A stretch of 64,000 nucleotides of DNA. Origin: Corynebacterium sp. Its GTDB lineage: Bacteria > Actinomycetota > Actinomycetes > Mycobacteriales > Mycobacteriaceae. The stretch is from contig JAUMZY010000001.1 of NCBI GenBank assembly GCA_030527885.1, positions 1 through 64,000 on the forward strand, given 5' to 3'. The notes beneath the pieces are model-generated. The model was not told the DNA's origin. It saw only the letters and a list, made by a program, of their open reading frames with translations, and made no database searches. The position numbers were made by a program, and so were the translations under genes. This document shows, in pieces, positions 53,351-62,046 of the stretch (position 1 is its first letter; every line of letters starts with the position of its first letter).

Positions 53351-54039
53351 CTAAGCATTGCACCGAGTCACGGCTGCTTTGCTCGTGAACTCAAAAACAC
53401 TCTTCGCGGAGAAATACTTAACGAAATTCGGATTCACATATAACGCCACCGTGCTGGTACCTGCCGACATCGGCATGATTTCGTTGCCACTTTGATCAAT
53501 CTCCGCAATTTCTTTTTGCTTGGCTGGGTCTTCCGACCCATAATCCACCAACGGATTCTTCTTAAAAATGCTCTGCAGATTGATCTTCATGAACACCCGC
53601 GCACCCTCAGCCTCCTCGGACCACAGCGTCAGGGTCATCTCCTGATCAGCATCCACCCCCGCCAGATCGAATTAAAATAGCCTTTGCTTATCAATACTGT
53701 CGGCCATGATCGCGCCGACCAACGCCGGCTGATCCTCTGGCTTGAGCTGATCAATAGGTAAAACCTCCACAGAATCCGTACGCTTCACGGTGCACTTGTT
53801 GAAGTCCACCCGCGTCCCCTCAACCACGTTGCCGCCATCGCGTCCGCCTGCCCCAGGAGCAACTTCATCTTTGCTGGTGGTCGCGGCGGCCGCGGTCGTG
53901 GTCTCCGCAGGCTGCGAGGCAGAAGACGACTCCCCACCAATCAGATTCGTCACAGAGGAACACCACTCAGCAGCGGCGCCACCAGCAGGAGCGCGCACAC
54001 AGGCTTCATCAGAGTCGAGTACCGGCGGCTTTTGAGCAT
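53351..54039 (-). pseudogene. Third lipoprotein paralogue, disrupted
   Basis: Starts at the ATG at 54039 (MLKSRRYSTLMKPVCALLLV). The frame shifts inside the lipobox: one frame reads APLLSGVPL then stop, the other AEWCSSVTNLIGG; a single missing base after AGTGG would give LLSGCSS. The frame then runs to TAA at about 53675 (DKQRLF then stop) and continues in the same frame as FDLAGVDADQEMTLTLW, matching the paralogues' LPEDQE region, to the end at 53351 (VTRCNA). It carries two lesions, one frameshift and one nonsense codon, in an otherwise recognisable gene. Confidence 0.82.
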
Positions 54040-54166
54040 GATTTTCCTTAATTCCCGTCCAATTGGTTCACTACCATTCTTGCCACCTTTGCTTTTCGAC
54101 GCCACCCCTAGCCCCTCTTCATCAGAGGTATCCACCCACTACACCCCAGCCCCGCTGCACACCCGA

Positions 54167-54229
54167 TAAGCTCCCATTCCGGCCAAACCCAGCCTCCCAC
54201 ACCCCACCTGAATCGTAAAAGGGAGCTTA
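54167..54229 (+). repeat. 63-bp intergenic repeat, copy E1
   Basis: Perfect ends; right arm TGAATCGTAAAAGGG. Flanks as in C1 (ACACCCGA and GAACACCCGCAGCCCC). Confidence 0.93.
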
Positions 54230-54261
54230 GAACACCCGCAGCCCCCACACCACAGGTCCAA

Positions 54262-54290
54262 CCTGCGGAAGCCGGAGCCGTCGACAAGCA
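54262..54290 (+). repeat. GTCGAC-centred cluster module, cluster E copy
   Basis: CCTGCGGAAGCCGGAGCC then GTCGACAAGCA, identical in this stretch to the cluster C copy; between E1 and E2 (starts 147 bp apart). Confidence 0.8.
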
Positions 54291-54313
54291 CCCACCCAGC
54301 ACAGCACACCCGA

Positions 54314-54376
54314 TAAGCTCCTATTCCGAAGAATTAGGCTGCGTTTAAAGCCTGCTGGGGTGGGAATGGGAGCTTA
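54314..54376 (+). repeat. 63-bp intergenic repeat, copy E2
   Basis: TAAGCTCCTATTCC / GGAATGGGAGCTTA. Confidence 0.9.
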
Positions 54377-54415
54377 TCAGCGTTGCTACACTCCACAGCC
54401 ACACAGCACACTTGA

Positions 54416-54479
54416 TAAGCTCCCATTTTGGGAAAGGCGGGGCGCATTCAGACCCCTCTGGATCGTAAAAGGGAGCTTA
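54416..54479 (+). repeat. 63-bp-type intergenic repeat, copy E3 (64 bp)
   Basis: TAAGCTCCCATTTT / TGGATCGTAAAAGGG and AGCTTA. This is the only copy of 64 bp, one base longer in the middle. Right flank GGGGTTCTGCCGC then GCTTTTCGACG, as for D1. Confidence 0.9.
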
Positions 54480-54549
54480 GGGGTTCTGCCGCAAGCTTTT
54501 CGACGCCCACCTGATAAGCCCCCACCCCCAAACCCAAACCAGGTGAGGC

Positions 54550-55056
54550 CTACAGTAATTCAAGTAAAACCCCAAGCTCGGAGGGATCGTACCAGGCCAG
54601 GTAATTGTCTAGTGCATCGCCGACGGCGAGTTCGGCATCTTCGTCGCCTAGGTCGGCGGCGTCGATAACTTCGATGGCCTTCTGGGTGGCTTCCTCGCTG
54701 CTGGCAACATCAACGTGGATGGCGGCTATCGCCGCGAGTGAAATGGCCAGCGCGTTCAGGGAAACCACGGATTCCCCCAGGTCAGGCTGGTAGGTGACCT
54801 CAGCGTCTGGGAGGTCAATGGAGATTACGGCGCGCCGGTGGGGAAAGTGCTCTGGTTCCCCGGTGGCCAGCAGCCGCAGTGAAGCCCGGGCCGCGTCATC
54901 GAATGCGTATTCGGCAAAGTCTTCTTCCTCCCCTTCTAGGAAGAATTCCCGCAATGCCGGGGTGACCGCAAATCCGTACCCGGAGCAGACGGTGATGTTC
55001 CCGGTTTCGTTGAGTTGCCGCAGCATGTCAACGGTTGCTGGCACATATATTCGCAC
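54550..55056 (-). CDS. DUF6912 family protein
   Basis: 168 residues, acidic and soluble (MRIYVPATVDMLRQLNETG; FAEYAFDDAARASLRLLA). It matches the pattern of a conserved actinobacterial protein of unknown function encoded beside a HAD-like gene; the DUF number is from memory. Its start overlaps the stop of the HAD-like gene by one base (55056), so the two are translationally coupled. Confidence 0.7.
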   Translation of the reverse strand: MRIYVPATVDMLRQLNETGNITVCSGYGFAVTPALREFFLEGEEEDFAEYAFDDAARASLRLLATGEPEHFPHRRAVISIDLPDAEVTYQPDLGESVVSLNALAISLAAIAAIHVDVASSEEATQKAIEVIDAADLGDEDAELAVGDALDNYLAWYDPSELGVLLELL

Positions 55057-55475
55057 TAAAAATCACCTTCAATGTCAAGCAGCCCGGTGATTTCGACTAT
55101 TGCCCGGTCGAATTGCTGGTAGTACACCCCTACCAAACCTGCTTCCACCGCGCCGCGGACGTTGAGAATCGAGTCGTCCACCATGACGCAGTCACGAATG
55201 GGCAGGTCCAGGGCGTCTGCGGCCGCCTGGAAGGCCTCTTTGCTGGGTTTTTCCACCCCGATTTCTCCGGAGAGTAAAACCGCATCCACAATGCCTTGGG
55301 TTTCTAGTACCCGAATGGGGTCGGCTGCTGGGCCGCCCGGGTCATTGGAGAGGACAGCGGTCGGGATGCCCGCTTTACGAGCCATTTCTAGCAGGTTGCG
55401 CCAGCGCCGCTGATCTTCATCAGTTCCGTCCAGCACACCCACATAGTCAACAATCAAACCGCGCACCGCTTTCAT
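55056..55475 (-). CDS. HAD-like hydrolase
   Basis: 139 residues, short for the superfamily because there is almost no cap. Motif I is IVDYVGVLDG (nucleophile Asp, but Val in the +2 position that is Asp in phosphatases), motif II VLSND, motif III Lys in GVEKPSKEAF and motif IV MVDDSILNV. The substrate is unknown; the +2 Val argues against an ordinary phosphatase. It is the first gene of a two-gene unit with DUF6912. Confidence 0.8.
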   Translation of the reverse strand: MKAVRGLIVDYVGVLDGTDEDQRRWRNLLEMARKAGIPTAVLSNDPGGPAADPIRVLETQGIVDAVLLSGEIGVEKPSKEAFQAAADALDLPIRDCVMVDDSILNVRGAVEAGLVGVYYQQFDRAIVEITGLLDIEGDF

Positions 55476-55635
55476 TCACCTCACAGAGAAAAGATTTACG
55501 TTAAACTTCGAAATCACACGCATATCGTGGTATGTCCTGGGTATATTCTCCCATAACCTATGCTGCGAATCACCCCCCAACATGAATTTTTTGTCACCTT
55601 CGGTTGTTCATCATGGGCGTCACTAGGAATCTAAA

Positions 55636-56127
55636 GTGCTGATCATGTTAGAACCCATTCCCGGCTTATCCGTGCTAAAAGTGCTATCACCAGCGATAAA
55701 GCCGGCTGCGCCGCCTGCGGATCCGAAACTCATGCCCTTCGATGTCAGAAACACCGCTACCGCCTTGGTCACAGTTGCGCTGTCCTGTGCTTTTGGTCTA
55801 CGTCCCCCGAATGTGTTGCGGGCTGAATTATATTCCAATCAGGTGCGCCGCCATGTTGGCTTCCGGTTACGTCATGGGTATATGCCGCAGTCGCGGCGCC
55901 GGGATATGAAGATTAATTCTTTTCATTTTAATACTCGGGAGGCGGAATCGCTGCTGCTTATCGACGTCTTCGGCTCCGTCAGCGTCGGGGCTGAGCATCG
56001 GGCCTACACCGCCCTCCTGGAAACCTTGGAGCCCCCGGCGGCCTCAGCAAGGCGACCTGCCTCGCCCTACCTAAACGAAAAATCCGCAGGGTGCTGCTTA
56101 AAGATGCAGACCCTGCGGATCATTTAA
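55636..56127 (+). CDS. Rv3235 family protein
   Basis: 163 residues from the GTG at 55636 (ATG at 55645 also possible). It has a short hydrophobic N-terminal stretch and a core of RNTATALVTVALSCAFGLRP and INSFHFNTREAESLLLIDVF. It corresponds to the small actinobacterial protein between aroA-rsgA and secA (Rv3235), of unknown function. The tail after about residue 140 is unusual and runs into the hairpin shared with secA. Confidence 0.62.
   Translation: MLIMLEPIPGLSVLKVLSPAIKPAAPPADPKLMPFDVRNTATALVTVALSCAFGLRPPNVLRAELYSNQVRRHVGFRLRHGYMPQSRRRDMKINSFHFNTREAESLLLIDVFGSVSVGAEHRAYTALLETLEPPAASARRPASPYLNEKSAGCCLKMQTLRII
56082..56120. terminator. Bidirectional terminator between the Rv3235-like gene and secA
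   Basis: Perfect 11-bp stem ATCCGCAGGGT / ACCCTGCGGAT with A-rich sequence before and CATTT after. It overlaps the last codons of the plus-strand gene. Confidence 0.75.
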
Positions 56128-56139
56128 GAACCAAGCGCG

Positions 56140-58710
56140 TTAGGCAGTAACCTCACCGGCGGATTCCGCGGCGGCGGCTTCCATTGCTTCGCGTTGTGCT
56201 TGGAATTGTTTGCGCAGCGTGAAGAGTTGGCGCACGGTTTCTTCCTTGATGGCGTCTTTCATGGCGTTGAACATGTCGCCGCCTTCTTTTTGGTATTCCA
56301 CCAATGGGTCACGCTGGGCCATGGCGCGCAGGCCGATGCCTTCCTTCAGGTAATCCATTTCGTACAGGTGTTCGCGCCACTTTTGGTCCAGTATGGGCAG
56401 AATCACCTGGCGTTCTAGGTTGCGCATTTGGGCTTCACCACCGATTACAGTGACGGCTTCTTCCAGCTCTTCGTACTGGGTGTGGGCATCCAACAGGACG
56501 GCTTCGAGCAGGTCCTCGGACGAGAGTTCACCGGCTGCGCCGTATTGTGTGCCGTCGATGAGTTCATCGACCGTCATGGAGGGCCCGTAGAGGGTTTCCA
56601 GGGCGTGCCACAGGGATTCCAAATCCCAGTCTTCCACGTAGCCGTTGGCGGTGGCGCCTTGGATGTAGGCGGTGATGGTTTCGTCGATCATTGATTGGAT
56701 GTTGTCGGCGATGTCCGCGGATTCGAGGATTTCGCGGCGTTCCCGGTAGATCACCTTGCGCTGTTCGTTCATCACTTCGTCGTACTTCAGCACGTTTTTG
56801 CGCATTTCGAAGTTTTGGTTTTCCACCTGCGCCTGCGCGCCTTTGATGGAGTTGGTGACCATCTTGGCTTCGATTGGCACATCGTCGGGGACGTTGAGGC
56901 GGTTCATCATGTTTTCCATGGTCTGCCCCACGAACCGCACCATGAGGTCGTCGCGCATGGACAGGTAGAACCGAGTGAGGCCGGGGTCGCCCTGACGGCC
57001 GGAACGACCGCGCAGCTGGTTGTCGATACGGCGGGATTCGTGCCGTTCGGTGCCCAGCACGTACAGGCCGCCGGCTTCCCGCACCTCATCGGCCAGTTTT
57101 TCGGCCTTGGTTTTCACCTTGCTGAGTTCGTCGTCCCAGGCTGCTTCGTATTCTTCGGGGGTTTCCACTGGGTCGAGGCCGCGGTCGCGCAGGTTGATGT
57201 CCGCGATGATATCGGGGTTGCCACCCAGCACGATGTCGGTACCACGGCCGGCCATGTTGGTGGCCACGGTGACTTGGCCAGGCAGACCAGCCTTAGCGAT
57301 GATCTGGGCTTCCTGCTCGTGGAACTTGGCGTTGAGCACGTTGTGCTTGATCTTGCGCTTTTGCAGCAGCTTGGACAGGTATTCGGAGCGTTCCACGGAA
57401 GTGGTACCCACCAGCACGGGCTGCCCGTTGGCTACCCGCTCAGCAATGTCTTGGACCACGGCCGCGAACTTGGCTTCCTGGGTTTTGTACACCAGGTCGG
57501 TGAGGTCTTCGCGGCGCGGCGGCTTGTTGGTGGGGATGGGCATCACGTCGAGCTTGTAAATCTGGTGAAGCTCGGCTGCTTCGGTTTCGGCGGTACCGGT
57601 CATGCCGGCTAGTTTGTCGTACAGCCGGAAGTAGTTTTGCAGGGTGATGGTGGCCAAGGTTTGGTTTTCGTTTTTGATTTCAACGTTTTCCTTGGCTTCG
57701 ATGGCTTGGTGCATGCCTTCGTTGTAGCGACGGCCTTCGAGCACTCGGCCGGTGAAGTCGTCCACAATCAGGACTTCACCTTTGCTCACAATATAGTCTT
57801 TGTCCTTGGTGAAAAGCTCTTTAGCCTTGATGGCGTTGTTGAGGTAGCTGACCAGCTGGGAGTTTTCCGGTGCGAAGAGGTTTTCGATACCGAGTTGGTC
57901 TTCGACAAATTCCACGCCTTCTTCCTTGACGCCCACGGTGCGTTTGCGGTGGTCCACTTCGTAGTGGATGCCTTCCTTCATCCGGGGGGCCAGAGAGGCG
58001 AAGGTGGTGTACAGGTGGGAGGGCCCGTCGGCGGGCCCCGAGATGATCAACGGGGTGCGGGCTTCGTCGATAAGGATCGAGTCGACTTCGTCCACGATGG
58101 CGTAGTGGTGGCCGCGCTGCACCAACTCAGACAGAGAGTGCACCATGTTGTCACGCAGGTAGTCGAAACCTAGTTCGTTGTTGGTGCCGTAGGTGATGTC
58201 GGCGTCGTAGGCGACTTTGCGTTCGTCGGGGGTCATGGCGGAAAGAATCACGCCGACTTTGAGCCCGAGGAAGCGGTGCACACGGCCCATCCACTCGGCG
58301 TCACGTTTAGCCAGGTAGTCGTTGACGGTAACGACGTGCACGCCTTTACCTTCCAGGGCGTTGAGGTAGGCCGGCAGCACACAGGTGAGGGTTTTGCCTT
58401 CACCGGTGCGCATTTCGGCAACGCCGCCGAAGTGCAGGGCTGCGCCACCCATGACCTGCACGAGGTAGTGTTTTTGGCCTAGGACGCGGAAGGAGGCTTC
58501 CCGGGCAACCGCGAACGCTTCAAGCAGCAGGTCGTCTACGGTTTCGCCGTCTTCGAGGCGCTCCCTAAATTCTTCGGTTTTAGCCTTCAGTTCTTCGTCG
58601 GTGAGGTCAGCAACTTCCGGTTCGAGTGCAAGCACGTCTTCCGCAATTTTCTGGAGCCGCTTGATTTTACGGCCTTCCCCCATTCGGAGCACTTTGGAAA
58701 GTCCAAACAC
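56140..58710 (-). CDS. secA: Protein translocase ATPase SecA
   Basis: 856 residues, the essential SecA1-type motor: [20 protein letters not shown] (Walker A, residues 103-107), [42 protein letters not shown] and [12 protein letters not shown]. There is no C-terminal zinc-binding tail, as is common in actinobacteria; it ends [12 protein letters not shown]. It drives preproteins through SecYEG. It is monocistronic, with a shared terminator downstream. Confidence 0.96.
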   Translation of the reverse strand: MFGLSKVLRMGEGRKIKRLQKIAEDVLALEPEVADLTDEELKAKTEEFRERLEDGETVDDLLLEAFAVAREASFRVLGQKHYLVQVMGGAALHFGGVAEMRTGEGKTLTCVLPAYLNALEGKGVHVVTVNDYLAKRDAEWMGRVHRFLGLKVGVILSAMTPDERKVAYDADITYGTNNELGFDYLRDNMVHSLSELVQRGHHYAIVDEVDSILIDEARTPLIISGPADGPSHLYTTFASLAPRMKEGIHYEVDHRKRTVGVKEEGVEFVEDQLGIENLFAPENSQLVSYLNNAIKAKELFTKDKDYIVSKGEVLIVDDFTGRVLEGRRYNEGMHQAIEAKENVEIKNENQTLATITLQNYFRLYDKLAGMTGTAETEAAELHQIYKLDVMPIPTNKPPRREDLTDLVYKTQEAKFAAVVQDIAERVANGQPVLVGTTSVERSEYLSKLLQKRKIKHNVLNAKFHEQEAQIIAKAGLPGQVTVATNMAGRGTDIVLGGNPDIIADINLRDRGLDPVETPEEYEAAWDDELSKVKTKAEKLADEVREAGGLYVLGTERHESRRIDNQLRGRSGRQGDPGLTRFYLSMRDDLMVRFVGQTMENMMNRLNVPDDVPIEAKMVTNSIKGAQAQVENQNFEMRKNVLKYDEVMNEQRKVIYRERREILESADIADNIQSMIDETITAYIQGATANGYVEDWDLESLWHALETLYGPSMTVDELIDGTQYGAAGELSSEDLLEAVLLDAHTQYEELEEAVTVIGGEAQMRNLERQVILPILDQKWREHLYEMDYLKEGIGLRAMAQRDPLVEYQKEGGDMFNAMKDAIKEETVRQLFTLRKQFQAQREAMEAAAAESAGEVTA

Positions 58711-58789
58711 GAGTAATCCTTTACTTGGTTTTTAGGAGCGTTTTGTTGAGCGCGTAGGCAATAACTTATTCATTGTACGCTTAAGAAGC

Positions 58790-58837
58790 ATAAAAGAAAG
58801 AACCCAAACTGTTATTTTTCCACAGTCTAGGTTCTTC
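58790..58837 (-). terminator. Terminator of hpf
   Basis: AAGAACC...ACTGT / ACAGT...GGTTCTT stem. On the minus strand it is followed by TCTTTTATGC. Confidence 0.78.
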
Positions 58838-58863
58838 TTGCTTGTCGACGCCTTAGCTTCGCC

Positions 58864-59523
58864 TTATTCAGGGACAATCGAAATTAAACCATAATCAAAG
58901 GCATGACGCCGATATACCACTGATGGCTGGTTGTTTTCTTCGTTGATGAAGAGATAGAAATCATGTCCCACCAATTCCATTTCGGAGAGGGCATCATCCA
59001 CACTCATGGGGTTAGCCGAGTGTTCCTTGGTGCGCACCACCTGACCCGGTAGTACATCCTCGACTTGGTCGGCGTAGGGGTCGTGATCGTACTTGGAGGC
59101 CTCGTCGCGTGCCTTGTCGGCTTCCTTAATGAGGTCTTTCGCTACAGCCCCTGTGCCGATTGGTGCGCGGTGGCCAGACAGCGAGATGGAGCGGCGTTCC
59201 TTGACTTTGCGCAGTGACCGTTCCATGCGGGACAGTACGGTTTCCAGGGCGGCGTAGAAGGAATCTTCTTTAGCCTCTGCCCGGGCAATGTGGCCCTTGC
59301 CGGTGGCGGTGATCTGAATACGATCGCTTTCATCGGCACGACGCGGGTTGCGTTCGTGTTGGAGCTCCACATGGAAGAACGTTAGGGTTGGGTCTAGCCG
59401 AGCTATCTTGGCAAGTTTAGAATGGACACGTTCCGCAAAATGCTCTGGAACCTCCACGTTACGTCCGGTGATTGTCACCTTGACATCGGAGCTCAGGGAT
59501 TCATTACCAGCAGGCGTGGTCAT
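58864..59523 (-). CDS. hpf: Long-form ribosome hibernation-promoting factor
   Basis: About 219 residues from the ATG at 59523 (MTTPAGNESL); a start at 59565 is possible. The N-terminal RaiA/HPF domain (VKVTITGRNVEVPEHFAERV; FYAALETVLSRMERSLRKVK) is joined by a linker to the C-terminal dimerisation domain (DDALSEMELVGHDFYLFINE, then VVYRRHAFDYGLI). It binds the 30S decoding centre and makes 100S dimers in stationary phase. Confidence 0.92.
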   Translation of the reverse strand: MTTPAGNESLSSDVKVTITGRNVEVPEHFAERVHSKLAKIARLDPTLTFFHVELQHERNPRRADESDRIQITATGKGHIARAEAKEDSFYAALETVLSRMERSLRKVKERRSISLSGHRAPIGTGAVAKDLIKEADKARDEASKYDHDPYADQVEDVLPGQVVRTKEHSANPMSVDDALSEMELVGHDFYLFINEENNQPSVVYRRHAFDYGLISIVPE

Positions 59524-59664
59524 AATCACGTACCTTCCTGTGTCAGCCGCCGAAGCATTTGGCAAGTGGGATTACTCACCTTTGCTGGGAAAAGTGGCGG
59601 GTTCAACTTCCATCCTTAATCATACGCTGGTCATAACCATTACGCCATGCTTAGGATTCTAAGT

Positions 59665-60309
59665 TTAGGCATGCGACCACCCCAAACCACCGCGCACCAA
59701 CACTCCCCTGCTGGTCAAAACCATAATTGCCGCTTTGAGCGTAGCACCAGTCGTAATGACATCGTCGATAATGAGGACATGACCAGTAAGGTTTTTTAGG
59801 CAGGTCTTATCTACCCGCACAGATCCCAAACGGTTCTGCCAACGTTCTGATATTGACAATCCTACGGAGTCTTGCCCAGTTTCAGTAAGCCAGAGAGCAG
59901 GCAGCGTCGATAAGCCAGAAGCGTAACAAACTCGGGTAACAATATCGCCGCCACGACGCGCCATGGCAGATTTCTTGGTGGGCGCGGGCACCAGGGTGAT
60001 ATCCATGTCCACGTCGCCGCGAGCTTGCAAATATGCAACGCTGGCACGCAGCACCTCCCCTAGGTGCGGAATGACATCAACCCGCCCGCGCTCTTTCACA
60101 TTGATGATGGTGTGGCGTCGCACACCACCCAATACGCCGAGGGACCACACCGGCACTCCGGTATCAAATCGGGTCGAAATTATGTTTGGAACTTCACGCC
60201 ATTGCGCTTGACAATTACGGCACAGAACCGCACCACCCGCCCCACAACCAGCACAGTTTTTGGGCAAGACTACTTCCAGTGCGGCACTTACATAATCCGA
60301 AAGCCCCAT
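59665..60309 (-). CDS. ComF family phosphoribosyltransferase-like protein
   Basis: 214 residues. A cysteine cluster (CAGCGAGGAVLCRNCQ) is followed by a PRTase fold ending in the PRPP loop VLIIDDVITTGATLKAA. It is related to ComFC, which handles single-stranded DNA in transformation, but in Corynebacteriales its role is unproven. It starts 3 bases after lpqB and is probably the last gene of mtrA-mtrB-lpqB-comF. Confidence 0.88.
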   Translation of the reverse strand: MGLSDYVSAALEVVLPKNCAGCGAGGAVLCRNCQAQWREVPNIISTRFDTGVPVWSLGVLGGVRRHTIINVKERGRVDVIPHLGEVLRASVAYLQARGDVDMDITLVPAPTKKSAMARRGGDIVTRVCYASGLSTLPALWLTETGQDSVGLSISERWQNRLGSVRVDKTCLKNLTGHVLIIDDVITTGATLKAAIMVLTSRGVLVRGGLGWSHA

Positions 60310-60312
60310 GGT

Positions 60313-62043
60313 CTAATGCGGCACAACGGTGACGCTTCGGGCCCCTTCCAGCCCAGGAACTTCACGCCAATATGTAGCAGAACCAGAGGTAGACAACTGC
60401 AACGCTGCCCGCGAGTCAGTGATGAACACAGTTGATGAATTCGAACTCACCGCCACCACCGGCGCCACCACGTTGCCGGAAGACAATGGTATGGCAGAGG
60501 AACCATCAACATCAGCACGCCACACTGGTGTATCCGTGCTGACAGTCCCCACCAACAACGTGGAATTAACCGACCACTCCAGGGTGATCGCCGAATCCTC
60601 AATCACCGGTATGAGTTCTCGCACATTGGTCAGCTTGCGGTCGCCGGCAGTAGGGCGGGCCACCGTTGCCACGTACACACGACCGTCCACGATAAAGGCG
60701 GCCTGCACCCCCGTTGGTGATAGTCGCAGCACCGATATATCGCCATGGGTTTCACCCAACTCTGAAGTGTCGACCTCTGTCTGAGAAATGTCACTGCTGC
60801 TGGTGCTTTGGGCGATGCGCATGACCTTGGTGCCGTCCACCACCGTCCACAGCGCCTGTGAATTGGCTTCGAACGTAGGTTTGGAAAGCGTAGCGGCGCT
60901 GAGAACTTTAGTGGAATCACCATCCACCGGGCCGAGATACAACTGCGATTTCTTATCCGCCTCTGCTCCGGTGGTCACCACCGACGCAGCCGTATTAACG
61001 TGATTCATGGTGGAAATATCCATGGATTCAATGCCGCCATTGGTACCTAGGAAGCCCGGCACCGCCACCACATTGCCATCCGAAATGCTCGACGCCTTAC
61101 CGTTCGTCAGAGCATACAGCACCCCACTGGATGTGCCAGAAGCACTGGGGTTATATTCTGGAAAATCCTCCACCGACAGCTTGGGATTGTTGTGGTCATT
61201 GCGCACCAAGTCGCCATCAATTGAGAACGAGAAAGGCTCCGCAACTTCCGCGAGTGCAAGCGTCCACACCAATTGTGCCGTCAGGCGGCGACGCGCTGCC
61301 TCAGAGAGATTGGACAAGCCCGTGAGCTCATACACGCCACCTTCCGTGCGAGTATAGGCCGCAGTGTTAGGAAGTTCATCCATGACGCCCGGCGCGATCA
61401 TGGGTGAGGGGCCCGCAAGTAGGAGCGAGATGAGTGCAGCGGCAGGGGTGTTGGTGCCGGAGAATACCCAGCGGCGGTCTGCTACTAGGGTGTTGCCGGT
61501 GGGGTCAAAGAAGTAGAGGTCACGGGGGATGTAACGGTTGTGGAGTTCGGTGCGTTCGATGATGGCTTGGTTGGGAAGTTCGGCGATGCGCCATTCGCCG
61601 TTAGTGCGTTCGAGGCTGATTACTGCACGGTAGTCTTCGTTGCGGGGGTTGTAAGAACCGCCTTCACCGAGGGTGCCAACGATGGTTCCGGTGACGGTGT
61701 AGGAGACTTGGTCTGCACCGGTGGTACTGTTGCGGCTCATGTCGATACGGTCGAGGATGACGGTTTCAGGCCCGGGTTTCCATTGGTTGCTGGCTTCGGG
61801 GGTGAGGTAGTTGCGGGCTTGGGCGTATTGCTTGAGTGGATTGGCACTGTTGGCGTAGAAGTCGCGGAGAAGGAGGTCAGGTTCGCGGCCGGAAATGGGG
61901 CCAGAGTCAACTTGGGAAGTGGGGTTGTCGAGGCGGCCTATGGATTGGGGTTCAGAGCTGTTGGGGAGAGAGGCGCAACTGGTGAGGAGGGTGGCTACGG
62001 AGATGGTGGCTGCGATAGTTTTGAGTTGGCGGGTGGGTCGCAT
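60313..62043 (-). CDS. lpqB: Lipoprotein LpqB
   Basis: 576 residues. Signal peptide with lipobox LLTSC; a GerMN-type domain follows (FSGTNTPAAALISLLLAGPS; LSNLSEAARRRLTAQLVWTL), then a beta-propeller C-terminal half. It interacts with the extracytoplasmic part of MtrB and tunes MtrA. It starts 3 bases after the mtrB stop and is in the mtrAB-lpqB operon. Confidence 0.93.
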   Translation of the reverse strand: MRPTRQLKTIAATISVATLLTSCASLPNSSEPQSIGRLDNPTSQVDSGPISGREPDLLLRDFYANSANPLKQYAQARNYLTPEASNQWKPGPETVILDRIDMSRNSTTGADQVSYTVTGTIVGTLGEGGSYNPRNEDYRAVISLERTNGEWRIAELPNQAIIERTELHNRYIPRDLYFFDPTGNTLVADRRWVFSGTNTPAAALISLLLAGPSPMIAPGVMDELPNTAAYTRTEGGVYELTGLSNLSEAARRRLTAQLVWTLALAEVAEPFSFSIDGDLVRNDHNNPKLSVEDFPEYNPSASGTSSGVLYALTNGKASSISDGNVVAVPGFLGTNGGIESMDISTMNHVNTAASVVTTGAEADKKSQLYLGPVDGDSTKVLSAATLSKPTFEANSQALWTVVDGTKVMRIAQSTSSSDISQTEVDTSELGETHGDISVLRLSPTGVQAAFIVDGRVYVATVARPTAGDRKLTNVRELIPVIEDSAITLEWSVNSTLLVGTVSTDTPVWRADVDGSSAIPLSSGNVVAPVVAVSSNSSTVFITDSRAALQLSTSGSATYWREVPGLEGARSVTVVPH

Positions 62044-62046
62044 AGG

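Noticed and set aside
29625-54479. Ordinary rho-independent terminators
   Set aside because: There is no T-run after the stems, several copies follow one another, and real terminators (29551, 30177, 44601) already sit next to the genes.
14436-54505. Replication origin near 31 kb suggested by the word-orientation flip
   Set aside because: There is no dnaA, dnaN or DnaA-box cluster here, and the count is too small.
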